DNA of 64,000 nt, from assembly GCF_000813845.1 (NCBI RefSeq), contig NZ_JWTB01000007.1, forward strand, positions 1 to 64,000, in the 5' to 3' direction. The position numbers and the translations under genes are program-made. This document shows, in pieces, positions 1 to 8,056 of this stretch (positions are counted from its first letter, which is position 1; each line of letters starts with the position of its first letter). The DNA is from Pseudarthrobacter phenanthrenivorans (GTDB taxonomy: Bacteria; Actinomycetota; Actinomycetes; Actinomycetales; Micrococcaceae). The notes beneath the pieces are model-generated. The model had not been told where the DNA came from, made no database searches, and saw only the letters and a program-made list of their open reading frames with translations.

Positions 1-107
1 AACGTCGCATCACCAATCCCGGTCACACCGTCCTCCGTCGTGATCCGCAACGTCACGAAATTCCGCGACGGACTGGTAACAAACACATCGGCGGCAATGA
101 TCTTCAT
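1..107 (-). CDS. Mannonate-dehydratase-like enolase superfamily protein, N-terminal fragment
   Basis: The first 35 codons of a leftward gene cut by the window edge. The translation begins [17 protein letters not shown] and continues with a [13 protein letters not shown] stretch. This is the characteristic start of the ManD/RspA-type sugar acid dehydratases of the enolase superfamily (capping-domain strand plus the GxGDAT segment). An AAAAGGA ribosome site precedes the ATG. The gene follows the KDG kinase gene on the same strand by 50 bases, so it is probably the last or a later gene of the hexonate operon and would supply 2-keto-3-deoxygluconate from mannonate or gluconate. Catalytic residues lie outside the window, so the exact substrate cannot be judged. 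Confidence 0.75.
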   Translation of the reverse strand, partial: MKIIAADVFVTSPSRNFVTLRITTEDGVTGIGDAT

Positions 108-157
108 GGCTGGTCCTTTTCGGGTCGGCGGGAAATGTGGGATGGATGGGACAGGCA

Positions 158-1129
158 TCAGCGGTGGGTGCTGCCCCTGGCGGCGTCGAGCAAGGCAAGC
201 TCTCCGCGACGCGGGAACCCTTCCCAGTCGCCGCGGGTGCTGACGGCGAAGGCACCGGCCAGGATGCCGCGCGCCAGGCGGCCGGCCACATCGTCGCCGT
301 CGAGCAAGGCGGAAAGGTAGCCGGCGGTGAAGGCGTCGCCGGCCCCCACGGTGTCCACGCTTGTCACTGCGAGGGCGGGCGCTTCAAGGAAGCCTTCGCG
401 TGTATGGACGGCAGCACCAGCCGCTCCGCGCTTCACCACGACTTCCCTGACGCCGGCTTCCAACAGACATTCTGCGGCGGATGCTTCGTCCGCAGCATGT
501 CCTGCTGCCCCGCTCCGTGCCCGGGCCGGGGCAATCAAGTCCAGTTCGTCGTCGGACGCGATGACGATGGTGGCGTGCCGCGCCAAAGGTGCCAGGACCT
601 CCCTCGCCTGCTCACGCGGCCAGAGCTTGCTGCGGTAGTTGACATCGACCGAAACCAGGATTCCTTCAGCCGCGGCCCGTTCCGCAGCGTATTCCACAGC
701 GTCCCGGGCCTCCGGACTGAGCGCCGCGGTGATGCCGGTCAGGTGCAGGATCCGTGCCCCGCGGTCCAGGGCGGCGGCAATATGGCCGCGCGAGATGGTG
801 GACCCCGCGGACCCTGCGCGGTAGTAGAAGGCCCTGCTGAGGTCGGCGGTGCGCTGTTCCAGAAACATCACCCCGGTGCTCCGCCCGGGATGCACAGTGT
901 GGTGCAGCTGGACTCCCTCGCCCCGCAGCTGCGCCTGGATGAACTCGCCGTGCGGATCCGCGCCCACCACGCCGGCCCAGGCTGCCGAATGGCCAAGGCG
1001 TGCGATGCCGATGGCAACGTTCGATTCCGCCCCGGCCACCTGCATGTTCAGGGTGCCTCCGGATGCCAGGGGTCCGGCGGACCGGAGCGAAACCATGGAC
1101 TCGCCGAAGGTCAGGAGATCCACCGTCAC
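158..1129 (-). CDS. kdgK: 2-keto-3-deoxygluconate kinase, PfkB/ribokinase family
   Basis: 323 aa cytoplasmic sugar kinase that phosphorylates 2-keto-3-deoxy-gluconate or -galactonate at C6 with ATP. The N-terminal glycine-rich region (about 24-42, [16 protein letters not shown]) and the second PfkB signature [12 protein letters not shown] (259-270, catalytic Asp about 265) are intact. DVNYR (162-166) fits KDG kinases. The GTG start overlaps the aldolase stop as GTGA, which argues for translational coupling and fixes the start. Together with DgoD and the aldolase it completes a De Ley-Doudoroff-type route from galactonate to pyruvate and a triose phosphate. E. coli DgoK belongs to another family, so this is a non-homologous replacement. 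C4-epimer preference is not visible. Confidence 0.88.
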   Translation of the reverse strand: MTVDLLTFGESMVSLRSAGPLASGGTLNMQVAGAESNVAIGIARLGHSAAWAGVVGADPHGEFIQAQLRGEGVQLHHTVHPGRSTGVMFLEQRTADLSRAFYYRAGSAGSTISRGHIAAALDRGARILHLTGITAALSPEARDAVEYAAERAAAEGILVSVDVNYRSKLWPREQAREVLAPLARHATIVIASDDELDLIAPARARSGAAGHAADEASAAECLLEAGVREVVVKRGAAGAAVHTREGFLEAPALAVTSVDTVGAGDAFTAGYLSALLDGDDVAGRLARGILAGAFAVSTRGDWEGFPRRGELALLDAARGSTHR

Positions 1130-1803
1130 GAAGAGGCCCCGGTGCGGGCTGCGAATTCGGAGGCGAGGCCAAGGAAACGGCGGGCGCGGTTTCGCACATC
1201 CGAAAGGTCGCCGCCCGAGGCCGCCGTGCCGAAGAGCGGTCCCCCGAGGCCGACGGCGATGGCCCCGGCTTCCCAGTACCCGGCGGCTTCGTCCAGGCCC
1301 ACGCCGCCGACGGCGATGAAGGGGATGTCCGGGAAGGGATCGCGGACGGCCTTCAGGTAGCCGGGACCGCCGATGGATGCGGGGAACAGTTTGATGGCGG
1401 TGGCGCCGCGTTCCATCGCCTCATAGGCCTCGCTGGGCGTCAGCGCCCCGGCAATGACGGGGATGCCGGCGTTGGCGGCCTCGCTGATCGAGGGGGCCAG
1501 GGAGGGGGTGACGATGAACTGGCCGCCCGCTGCGGTGACGTGTTCGACGTCGGCCTGGCTGAGGACCGTGCCGGCGCCCACCAGGCAGCCGGCCGGGGCA
1601 GCCGCGCGGACTTCGCGGATGGCCTCCAGCGCGTTGGGTGTGGTGAGGGCGATCTCGACGTACTGGAAGCCCTCCTCCATGGCGGCCAGCGCCGCCTGGG
1701 CGGCAGCACCGCCGTCGTTCCCGCGGACGATGCCCACGAGCCGGGCCTGCCGGATGCCGGCCAGCAGGCCGGCCGAGGTACCACCTGTGTTTTGGGAGGT
1801 CAT
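1126..1803 (-). CDS. KDPG/KDPGal aldolase
   Basis: 225 aa class I aldolase cleaving 2-keto-3-deoxy-6-phospho-gluconate or -galactonate to pyruvate and glyceraldehyde-3-phosphate. The Schiff-base lysine is in IKLFPAS (K138) and the catalytic glutamate in VEIALTTPNA (E50). VGAGTVLS (75-82) is the family phosphate and substrate loop. I start at the ATG at 1803 because family homology begins there and the upstream reading frame encodes only out-of-family residues. It sits 4 bases after dgoD and overlaps kdgK by GTGA. The neighbouring galactonate dehydratase suggests the galacto form (DgoA role), but Eda-type enzymes often accept both epimers. Confidence 0.9.
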   Translation of the reverse strand: MTSQNTGGTSAGLLAGIRQARLVGIVRGNDGGAAAQAALAAMEEGFQYVEIALTTPNALEAIREVRAAAPAGCLVGAGTVLSQADVEHVTAAGGQFIVTPSLAPSISEAANAGIPVIAGALTPSEAYEAMERGATAIKLFPASIGGPGYLKAVRDPFPDIPFIAVGGVGLDEAAGYWEAGAIAVGLGGPLFGTAASGGDLSDVRNRARRFLGLASEFAARTGASS

Positions 1804-1807
1804 GGGT

Positions 1808-2956
1808 TCACCATTCTGCGAAGGATCCGTCGGGGTGGCGCCACACCGGGCCGCGCCAGGCATGGCCGCGCTTGTCCGCGGCACGGACCACGGCCTCATC
1901 GATTTCCACGCCCAGTCCCGGCCCCGTAAGCCGCTCGATGTGGCCGTCCACGAACTTGAACGGCGTCTTGTCCACCACGTAGTCGAGCACTTCGGCACCC
2001 TGGTTGTAGTGGATCCCGATGCTTTGTTCCTGGATCAGGAAGTTGGGGGTGGCGAAGCCCACCTGAAGGCAGGCGGCGAGTGCCAGGGGGCCGAGCGGGC
2101 AATGCGGGGCGAGCTGGACTTCATACACTTCGGCCAGCGCGGCGATCTTGCGGACCTCGGTAATTCCGCCGGCGTGCGACAGGTCCGGCTGGGCCACGGC
2201 AATGCCGGCCTGCAGGGCGGGCAGGAACTCCTGCCGGTTGTAGAGCCGCTCACCGGTTGACACGGGGGTGGTGGTGGAAGCGGTGAATTCGCGCAGCAGG
2301 TGGGTGTTTTCCGGCACCACGGGCTCCTCAAGGAAGAAGGGCCGGAACGGCTCCAGCAGCGGCGCCACCCGCCTGGCGTTGGCCAGGCTGAAGCGGCCGT
2401 GGAAATCGACGGCCACATCCCGGTGGTCGCCCAGGACCTGGCGGGCCGCGGCAACACGGCGGATGACGCCGTCGATCTCTGCCACGGAGGCAACCGGGCT
2501 CATCCGGCCGCTGGCATTCATCTTGACGGCGGTAAGGCCCACCTCCAGCTGGGCGCTGATCTGGTCCGCCACCTCGTTCGGCTCGTCACCGCCCACCCAG
2601 CCGTACATCCGGATCCGGTCGCGGACGTGGCCGCCCAGGAGTTGGTGCACGGGGGTGTTGAAGTGCTTGCCGGCGATGTCCCACAGCGCCTGGTCCAGGC
2701 CGGACACGGCGCTGGCCAGGATGGGCCCGCCCCGGTAGAAGGACCCTTTGGTCATGACCTGCCAGTGGTCTTCGATCCGGAGGGCGTCCCTGCCGATGAG
2801 CAGTTCCGAGAGTTGCCCGACGGCGGTGCGCACCGTTTCGCTGCGGCCCTCGCAGGTGGCCTCGCCCCACCCCACGATGCCGCTTTCGGTTTCGATCCGG
2901 ACAAAGAGCCAGCGGGGTGGAACGAGGAAGGTTTCGATCCGGCTGATGACGGTCAC
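1808..2956 (-). CDS. dgoD: D-galactonate dehydratase
   Basis: 382 aa enolase-superfamily enzyme that dehydrates D-galactonate to 2-keto-3-deoxy-galactonate. It aligns end to end with E. coli DgoD from memory (start motif PPRW, end WRHPDGSFAEW). Metal ligands D184, E210 and E236 occur in VDFHGR, FLEEP and STGER. The acid-base histidines are H186 and H285 (LAPHCPLGP), positions nearly identical to E. coli DgoD. The start is GTG at 2956, 10 bases after the permease stop, preceded by AGGA. It leads the enzyme part of the operon, downstream of the sugar ABC transporter. Confidence 0.92.
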   Translation of the reverse strand: MTVISRIETFLVPPRWLFVRIETESGIVGWGEATCEGRSETVRTAVGQLSELLIGRDALRIEDHWQVMTKGSFYRGGPILASAVSGLDQALWDIAGKHFNTPVHQLLGGHVRDRIRMYGWVGGDEPNEVADQISAQLEVGLTAVKMNASGRMSPVASVAEIDGVIRRVAAARQVLGDHRDVAVDFHGRFSLANARRVAPLLEPFRPFFLEEPVVPENTHLLREFTASTTTPVSTGERLYNRQEFLPALQAGIAVAQPDLSHAGGITEVRKIAALAEVYEVQLAPHCPLGPLALAACLQVGFATPNFLIQEQSIGIHYNQGAEVLDYVVDKTPFKFVDGHIERLTGPGLGVEIDEAVVRAADKRGHAWRGPVWRHPDGSFAEW

Positions 2957-2966
2957 GCGGTGGTTC

Positions 2967-3842
2967 CTAACCCTTGGTGGCGCCGGCGGTCAGGCCGGAG
3001 ACGATGTACTTCTGCGTGAAGAGCGCAATGATCATGATGGGGATGGTGACCACTGTTGCCGCGGCCATCAGGCCGCCCCAGTCGATGCTGGCGTAGGAGA
3101 CGAAGTCGAAGATCGCCACCGGCAGGGTCTTGGTCTTGGCGCCGGAGAGCACCAGCGCGAACATGAAGTTGTTCCACGAGAAGATGAAGGACAGGATGCC
3201 GGCGGTGGCGATGCCGGATACCGCCAGCGGAAGCGTGATCAGCCGGAACGCACCGATCGGAGTGAGACCGTCCACCTCGGCCGATTCCTCCAGCTCCAGC
3301 GGAAGCGAATCGAAGTAGCTCATCATGATGTAGACGATCAGCGGGAGCGCGACGAACATGTGGCTGAGGATGAGGACCTCAAACTTGCCCACCATGCGCA
3401 GGTTGGAGAAGACGTAGTACCAGGGCACCAGCAGCGATACGCCGGGGATGACGCGCGCCATGAGGACCACCAGCGCGGAGCGGTGCATGGTGAACCGGCT
3501 CATGGCGTAGGCAGCGGGAACGCCCAGGACGATGGACAGCGCCGTGGAGACGAACGCCACCCAGAAGCTGTTGACGACGAACACGAAGTAGTTGTTGCGC
3601 TGCAGCACGTTGGCGTAGTTCTCGAAGGTGGGCGAGAACAGGAAGGCCTTGCCCGTGTCGTAGATGTCCACGTTGGTCTTCAGCGACGCCAGGAGCATCC
3701 AGAACAGGGGTGCCAGCAGGAACAGCACCACCACGATCAGGGCCACCACCCGGAAGACCTTGTAGGCGCGGGTGCCCAGCGGCTTTCTCCGGCGCGGGGC
3801 CTTGCTGGTGGCGGTGGCGGCGGAATCTGTCATGACGGTCAT
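2967..3842 (-). CDS. Sugar ABC transporter permease, MalG type
   Basis: 291 aa inner-membrane permease with six predicted transmembrane segments, the first at about residues 31-50. The EAA loop, which contacts the ATPase, is about LPLELEESAEVDGLTPIGAFRLITLPL. The ATG at 3842 is chosen because it overlaps the MalF-type permease stop as ATGA; an in-frame upstream start would extend into that gene. It pairs with the next permease and the lipoprotein to import a sugar acid or sugar. No ATPase gene is present in the operon, so a shared MsmK/MsiK-type ATPase elsewhere is presumably used, as is common in actinobacteria (inference). Confidence 0.9.
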   Translation of the reverse strand: MTVMTDSAATATSKAPRRRKPLGTRAYKVFRVVALIVVVLFLLAPLFWMLLASLKTNVDIYDTGKAFLFSPTFENYANVLQRNNYFVFVVNSFWVAFVSTALSIVLGVPAAYAMSRFTMHRSALVVLMARVIPGVSLLVPWYYVFSNLRMVGKFEVLILSHMFVALPLIVYIMMSYFDSLPLELEESAEVDGLTPIGAFRLITLPLAVSGIATAGILSFIFSWNNFMFALVLSGAKTKTLPVAIFDFVSYASIDWGGLMAAATVVTIPIMIIALFTQKYIVSGLTAGATKG

Positions 3843-4792
3843 TTGCTTACCGCTTTCTTGCGCATGGTGAGCAGCCACATGGAGCCGATGATGATCATGA
3901 AGAACAGGATCAGCACCGCCGAGGAGAGCCCGTACTGGTTGTAGTCGAAGCTCAGTCCGTAGGCGTAGACGTTCAGCGTCTCCACTTCGTGGAAGGAGCC
4001 GCCACCCTTGCCCTTGGTGGCGTAGAGGATGTCGAAGGTCTTCAGTGCATCGATGCCGCGCAGCAGGATGGCCACGATCACGGTGGGCATCATGAGGGGC
4101 AGCGTGATGAAGAAGAAGCGCTGGAAGGCGTTGGCGCCGTCCACGCGGGCGGCCTCATCCGGTTCGTCGGACAGCGAGGTCAGGCCGGCCAGCAGGATCA
4201 GGACCACCATGGGGGTCCACTGCCAGACGTCCATGAAGATGGTGGTGCCCAGTGCGGTGTCCTGGCCGGACAGCCACGGCTGCGGCGGGATGCCCACCAT
4301 GCCCAGGAGCTGGTTGACGAAGCCGATGTTGGGGTCGAAGATCAGCCGCCACATCATGCCGACGGCGACCGGGGTGGCCACCAGGGGAAGCAGGATGGCA
4401 ACCCGGACCCACTTTTCGCCCCGGAAGGGACGCCAGAGGAGCAGCGCCACCCCCATCCCCAGCACCACTTCGAAGGTCAGCGCGACGCCGGTGAAGGCCA
4501 GCGTGCGTCCCACGGCAGGCCAGAACCGCTCGGCATCGCTGAGGACCGTGAGGTAGTTCTGCAAACCCACGAACTCTGTTGCGGCACGCACCGAGCCCTG
4601 GGAGTCCGTAAGGCTCAGGTAGACGGTCCAGGCGAGGGGGAAGACGATCAGGACGCCGACAAAGATCATGGCCGGCGCGGCGAAGAGCCATTTGCGGTGC
4701 CGGTTGGCCCAGGCGGAAAAGCTCCCCCGGGCACCGGTGGGGCCGCCGGCACCGCGGGTGCGGGCACTGCGGGGAGGGTTCAGAACAGACAT
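3839..4792 (-). CDS. Sugar ABC transporter permease, MalF/UgpA type
   Basis: 317 aa membrane permease. A basic N-terminal tail of about 30 residues precedes the first transmembrane helix (LFAAPAMIFVGVLIVFPLAW). The EAA loop is visible as DEPDEAARVDGANAFQRFFFITLPLM. It is the partner of the MalG-type permease with which it overlaps by ATGA. A strong hairpin separates it from the upstream binding-protein gene, so it is likely expressed below the binding protein. The substrate is inferred from the operon to be galactonate or a galactose-containing saccharide, not from the protein itself. Confidence 0.9.
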   Translation of the reverse strand: MSVLNPPRSARTRGAGGPTGARGSFSAWANRHRKWLFAAPAMIFVGVLIVFPLAWTVYLSLTDSQGSVRAATEFVGLQNYLTVLSDAERFWPAVGRTLAFTGVALTFEVVLGMGVALLLWRPFRGEKWVRVAILLPLVATPVAVGMMWRLIFDPNIGFVNQLLGMVGIPPQPWLSGQDTALGTTIFMDVWQWTPMVVLILLAGLTSLSDEPDEAARVDGANAFQRFFFITLPLMMPTVIVAILLRGIDALKTFDILYATKGKGGGSFHEVETLNVYAYGLSFDYNQYGLSSAVLILFFMIIIGSMWLLTMRKKAVSK

Positions 4793-4823
4793 GGTTCACC
4801 TAAGGGTTTGGGGGTGAAGTGGG

Positions 4824-4854
4824 CCGCCGGGACGGCTGCGGGCCGTCCCGGCGG
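4824..4854 (-). terminator. Intercistronic attenuator hairpin after the binding-protein gene
   Basis: A perfect 13-bp GC-rich stem (CCGCCGGGACGGC and its complement) with a 5-base loop lies between the binding-protein stop and the first permease start. There is no T-tract, so it more likely reduces read-through and protects the upstream mRNA than terminates fully. This is the usual arrangement when a binding protein is needed in excess. Confidence 0.7.
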
Positions 4855-4877
4855 GAGTGTGGCTTGCGCCCGGCGTC

Positions 4878-6176
4878 CTACTTCTTTTCGCTGTCCAGGA
4901 AGCTCTGGAAAGCGGTCTGGGCGTCGTTGGCAGCGGCTGCTGCGTCTCCACCGGTGATGGTGGCGACGATCGGCGCACCCACGATTTCGCGCGCCTTGCC
5001 TACGGTGACCACCTCGGGCCGGTCGTGGCCCACGCCGTTCTTGGCGCTGGCGGAGATCGCGTCAGCGAGGTCCTTGGGGTACGTGGAGGTTCCATCAGGG
5101 TTGGACCAGACGGAGGTACGCGGGCCGGGGACGCCGGCTTTCTGGGCTTCCAGGGTGCGTTCCTTGCTGGTTGCCCACTGGATGAACTTCCAGGCGTTGT
5201 CCTGGTTGCTGGAGTTCTGGTTCACGCCCAGGGCCCAGGACGGGATGTTGTAGGGCTTGGAACCGGCGGGGCCGGCGGGCAGCGCGGCGAACCCAACCTT
5301 GTCCGCCACCTTGGACTTGGCGGGGTCGGTGGCGTTCTTGTAGAGCGAATCGGCCTCGGTGTAGAAGGCGGCACCGCCCTGGGTGAAGATGGCCATCGCT
5401 TCAGGCCAGCTCATGTCCGTGCTGACGTTGGCGGGGCCGTAGTTGCGGATCAGGCCGCCGTAGTAGGCGTAGGCCTTCTTGGCTGCATCGGTGTTGACCG
5501 AGGCCTTGCCGCCGGCGTCCATGAAGTCGCCGCCGAAGCTGTACAGGAAGCTGGAGAACTGGGTGACTGCGGCGGATTTGCCGGTGCGGGCCACGAAGCC
5601 GGCGGTGTCCGGGGAGGATGCCTTGATGGCCTTGGCTGCGGCTTCCAGTTCCTCCATGGTCTTGGGCACCTGGAGCCCTGCGGCCTGCAGCAGGTCCTTG
5701 CGGTAGTACAGGACCTCGCGTTCGGTGATGATCGGGACACCGACCACCTTGCCGTCAACCGTGGTGGCCTTGACGGGGCCTTCCTGGTAGTCCTTCCAGT
5801 CCCAGCCCGAGTCGGAGGAGACGTTCTTGGTCAGGTCCGCCAGGTAGCCGTTCTTGGCGAAAGCCTTGCCCTCCTGGAGGGGGCGGTACATCATGACGTC
5901 GATTTCGTCGCTGCCCGCGTTGAGCTTGACGTTGTACTGGTCTGAAAGCTGGTCCTCGCCCAGCTGCGTGAGCTCAACCTTGAGCCCGCTGGACTTTTCG
6001 AACTCCGGAATGGCGGCCTTGATGCCCTCGGTCCAGACGTGGTTGGCCAGGGTGACGCGGACGGTGCCGGTCTCCTTCGCCTGGTCGCTGCCGCCACCGC
6101 CGCCGCTGCAGGCGGTGAGCCCCAGCGACATCGCCGCGGCCACTGCCGCGTACTTCACAATTGAACGCCGCTTCAT
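4878..6176 (-). CDS. Sugar ABC transporter substrate-binding lipoprotein
   Basis: 432 aa extracellular binding protein of the carbohydrate family (SBP type 1). The signal peptide MKRRSIVKYAAVAAAMSLGL ends in the lipobox LTAC (C23), so the mature protein is lipid-anchored outside the membrane. It is the first gene of the galactonate/hexonate operon and gives the transporter its specificity. Internal features such as VPIITEREVLYYRKDLL are typical of the family. The start is the ATG at 6176, close to the promoter described at 6237-6283. The ligand cannot be read from the sequence; galactonate or an oligogalactoside are the context-based guesses. Confidence 0.9.
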   Translation of the reverse strand: MKRRSIVKYAAVAAAMSLGLTACSGGGGGSDQAKETGTVRVTLANHVWTEGIKAAIPEFEKSSGLKVELTQLGEDQLSDQYNVKLNAGSDEIDVMMYRPLQEGKAFAKNGYLADLTKNVSSDSGWDWKDYQEGPVKATTVDGKVVGVPIITEREVLYYRKDLLQAAGLQVPKTMEELEAAAKAIKASSPDTAGFVARTGKSAAVTQFSSFLYSFGGDFMDAGGKASVNTDAAKKAYAYYGGLIRNYGPANVSTDMSWPEAMAIFTQGGAAFYTEADSLYKNATDPAKSKVADKVGFAALPAGPAGSKPYNIPSWALGVNQNSSNQDNAWKFIQWATSKERTLEAQKAGVPGPRTSVWSNPDGTSTYPKDLADAISASAKNGVGHDRPEVVTVGKAREIVGAPIVATITGGDAAAAANDAQTAFQSFLDSEKK

Positions 6177-6236
6177 TACGACTCCCTTTGTTCAAGGCCG
6201 CGGACGTGCCGGGCCGGTTGCATGACGCCTCGTTAC

Positions 6237-6283
6237 GTCTGCTCTGTTTAGCGAGCATAAACAAATAAGGCAGACATATACAA
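6237..6283 (-). promoter_or_regulatory. Promoter and candidate operator of the galactonate operon
   Basis: On the minus strand a -35 TTGTAT (6278-6283) and -10 TATGCT (6254-6259) are separated by 18 bases and read into the binding-protein gene. The -10 lies inside an inverted repeat TGTTTA-N7-TAAACA (6245-6263). A wider pair GTCTGC/GCAGAC (6237-6242, 6270-6275) flanks it. An operator over the -10 fits repression by the divergent DgoR-like GntR regulator; assignment to that protein is inference. Confidence 0.6.
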
Positions 6284-6300
6284 GACCTTGCACCGGCCCA

Positions 6301-6306
6301 TATGAT
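6301..6306 (+). promoter_or_regulatory. -10 element of a probable leaderless promoter for the GntR gene
   Basis: TATGAT ends 6 bases before the ATG at 6313, so a transcript would start at or next to the start codon. No ribosome site precedes the ATG. Leaderless mRNAs with this spacing are common in actinobacteria. No convincing -35 is seen. Confidence 0.55.
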
Positions 6307-6312
6307 TTATTC

Positions 6313-7065
6313 ATGACCATCCCAAAGGCGGCGTTCTCCCCTGACCTGCACGCGTCGCTGGTGGAGAACCTGGGGCTGGCCATCGCGGCGGGAACCCTGG
6401 CGCCGAACTCGATCCTCCGGCTGGATGAGCTGGAGGCGCAGCACAAGGTATCCCGCTCCGTCATCCGCGAAGCCACACGCGTCCTGTCCTCCATGGGCAT
6501 GCTGGAGTCGCGCCGCCGGCTTGGCACGGTGGTGCAGCCGGAGGCCAGCTGGAACCTCTACGACCCGCAGGTGATCCGGTGGCGGCTGGCGTCGGCGAAG
6601 CGGCTGGAGCAACTGCGGGCGCTGAATGAGCTTCGCGGCGCCATTGAGCCGCAGGCCGCCCGGCTCGCCGCGGAGCGGGCGTCACTGGATGAAGCCAGCG
6701 ACCTCGTCTCCATGGCCGCGCGGCTGTGGGCGGCGGGCCAGCGCGGGGACCAGGAACAGTTCCTGCGGCTGGACATCGAGTTCCACGCCGCAGTCCTCAA
6801 CGCCTCGGGCAACCTGATGTTCTCGCAGCTGCACAACCTCGTGGCTGAAGTGCTCTCCGGGCGGACCCAGCACGGGCTCATGCCACACCTTCCGGACCAC
6901 GAGGCCCTGCAGTTGCACGTGGATGTTGCCAGCGCCATCCAGCGCCGCGAGGCCGGCGCCGCCCACGCGGCCATGAGCAGGATTGTGGAGCAGTCCACCG
7001 AGGAAATGGGCGACATTTGGTCCAGCAGCCATGCTTCCGATATTGAATCCGCGGAAAAGGGCTGA
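6313..7065 (+). CDS. GntR/FadR-family regulator, DgoR-like
   Basis: 250 aa transcription factor: a winged helix-turn-helix at about 15-75 (recognition part VSRSVIREATRVLSSMGML) and an all-helical FCD ligand domain at about 95-225. In the FCD domain D154 and H158 (LDIEFH), H202 and a later His resemble the metal-binding set of the family. It is divergent from the galactonate operon with a shared 136-base control region. In E. coli DgoR, also FadR-type, represses dgo genes until galactonate binds, so the same role is inferred here. No ribosome site precedes the ATG, consistent with the leaderless promoter. Confidence 0.85.
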   Translation: MTIPKAAFSPDLHASLVENLGLAIAAGTLAPNSILRLDELEAQHKVSRSVIREATRVLSSMGMLESRRRLGTVVQPEASWNLYDPQVIRWRLASAKRLEQLRALNELRGAIEPQAARLAAERASLDEASDLVSMAARLWAAGQRGDQEQFLRLDIEFHAAVLNASGNLMFSQLHNLVAEVLSGRTQHGLMPHLPDHEALQLHVDVASAIQRREAGAAHAAMSRIVEQSTEEMGDIWSSSHASDIESAEKG

Positions 7066-7093
7066 CCCCGGCTTCGGCGGGACCCGGCCAGCG

Positions 7094-8056
7094 CTAGGCC
7101 TTTACCGCCTCCAGCTCCCCGGCCAGGAACTCCAGCGCGGGGAGACCTTCCGGCAGCCCTGCCGTGTGGTTGAGGTGGCCGTGTACCCCGCCTTCGGCGA
7201 GGAAGAAGGACACCGGGACCCGGGCCTGCGCCAAAGTTGACGCGAACAGCTCGGTGGAGCCGCGGGCGTCGTCGTACTCGCAGGCAAGCACCGCAGTGGG
7301 CGGAAGCCCGGCAGGGTCCGCGTAGCCTGGCATGGCGTAGGACGGTGCCATGCTGACCGGGCCGCCCACGTAGTTCTCCGCCGTGCGGATGCAGTCCTCC
7401 AGGGTGAACCGCAGGTGGCGCGGAAGCCCCGCCATGACGGCGTCGTCCAGTCCCCCGGCCGGCGGCGGGAGTTCGGCGTGCAGGAAGGGGTAGGCCAGCA
7501 GGAGCTTGGCGGGCAGCGGCTTGCCCGCGTCGATCAGGTAGAGCGCGGCGCCCACGGCCAGGTTGCCGCCGGCACCGGCCCCGCCCAGGCACAGCAGGTC
7601 CGGATCCAGCCCCAGCGCTTCGGCATTCTCCCGCGCCCAGAACCATCCCGCCAAAACGTCGTCGTGCGGGATTGGGTAGGCCACGCCGTCCCGGGCCAGG
7701 CGGTAATCCACGGAGAGCACGGGCGTGCCCCGGTGGGCCAGGAACCGCGCCAGGTAGTCCGATTCGGGGCTGTCCACGCTGCCGCTGACGAAGCCGCCGC
7801 CGTGCAGCCACACCAGCCCGGGGCTGTCCGTACGGGCAGGTTCGCCGTAGATGCGGATGCCTACCGGCCCGTGGCGCCCCTCGGCGGTAACGCTGTGGAT
7901 GGGCACATCCGGGCCCGGCGAGCGCTCCGCGTCCGGGTTCAGGAACTGCGGCCCGTCAGGGCTGGCGAGGTACTCGGCGAATCCGGCGGGTTCGCCGTGC
8001 GCTGCGGCAGCGGAAGCCTCCGCGGACATGGCGGCGGGTCCTGTTCGGGGTGTCAT
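7094..8056 (-). CDS. Alpha/beta hydrolase, HSL type, lacking the nucleophile serine
   Basis: 320 aa protein with the hormone-sensitive-lipase oxyanion motif HGGG (85-88). The nucleophile elbow, normally G-D-S-A-G-G, reads G-A-G-A-G-G (159-164), so the catalytic Ser is Gly (161) and the preceding Asp is Ala. I checked this in the DNA: GGC GGG GCC GGT GCC GGC GGC. The usual acid (EYDDARGS) and histidine (EGGVHGHLN) regions remain. The protein is therefore unlikely to be an ordinary esterase; a binding, regulatory or structural role is possible. Its ATG overlaps the stop of the intact esterase gene as ATGA, placing it last in the rhamnosidase operon. Confidence 0.85.
   Translation of the reverse strand: MTPRTGPAAMSAEASAAAAHGEPAGFAEYLASPDGPQFLNPDAERSPGPDVPIHSVTAEGRHGPVGIRIYGEPARTDSPGLVWLHGGGFVSGSVDSPESDYLARFLAHRGTPVLSVDYRLARDGVAYPIPHDDVLAGWFWARENAEALGLDPDLLCLGGAGAGGNLAVGAALYLIDAGKPLPAKLLLAYPFLHAELPPPAGGLDDAVMAGLPRHLRFTLEDCIRTAENYVGGPVSMAPSYAMPGYADPAGLPPTAVLACEYDDARGSTELFASTLAQARVPVSFFLAEGGVHGHLNHTAGLPEGLPALEFLAGELEAVKA

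Noticed and set aside
4824-4854. Full operon terminator after the galactonate-binding protein
   Set aside because: No T-tract, and transporter and enzyme genes follow in the same orientation with overlapping starts and no new promoter visible.
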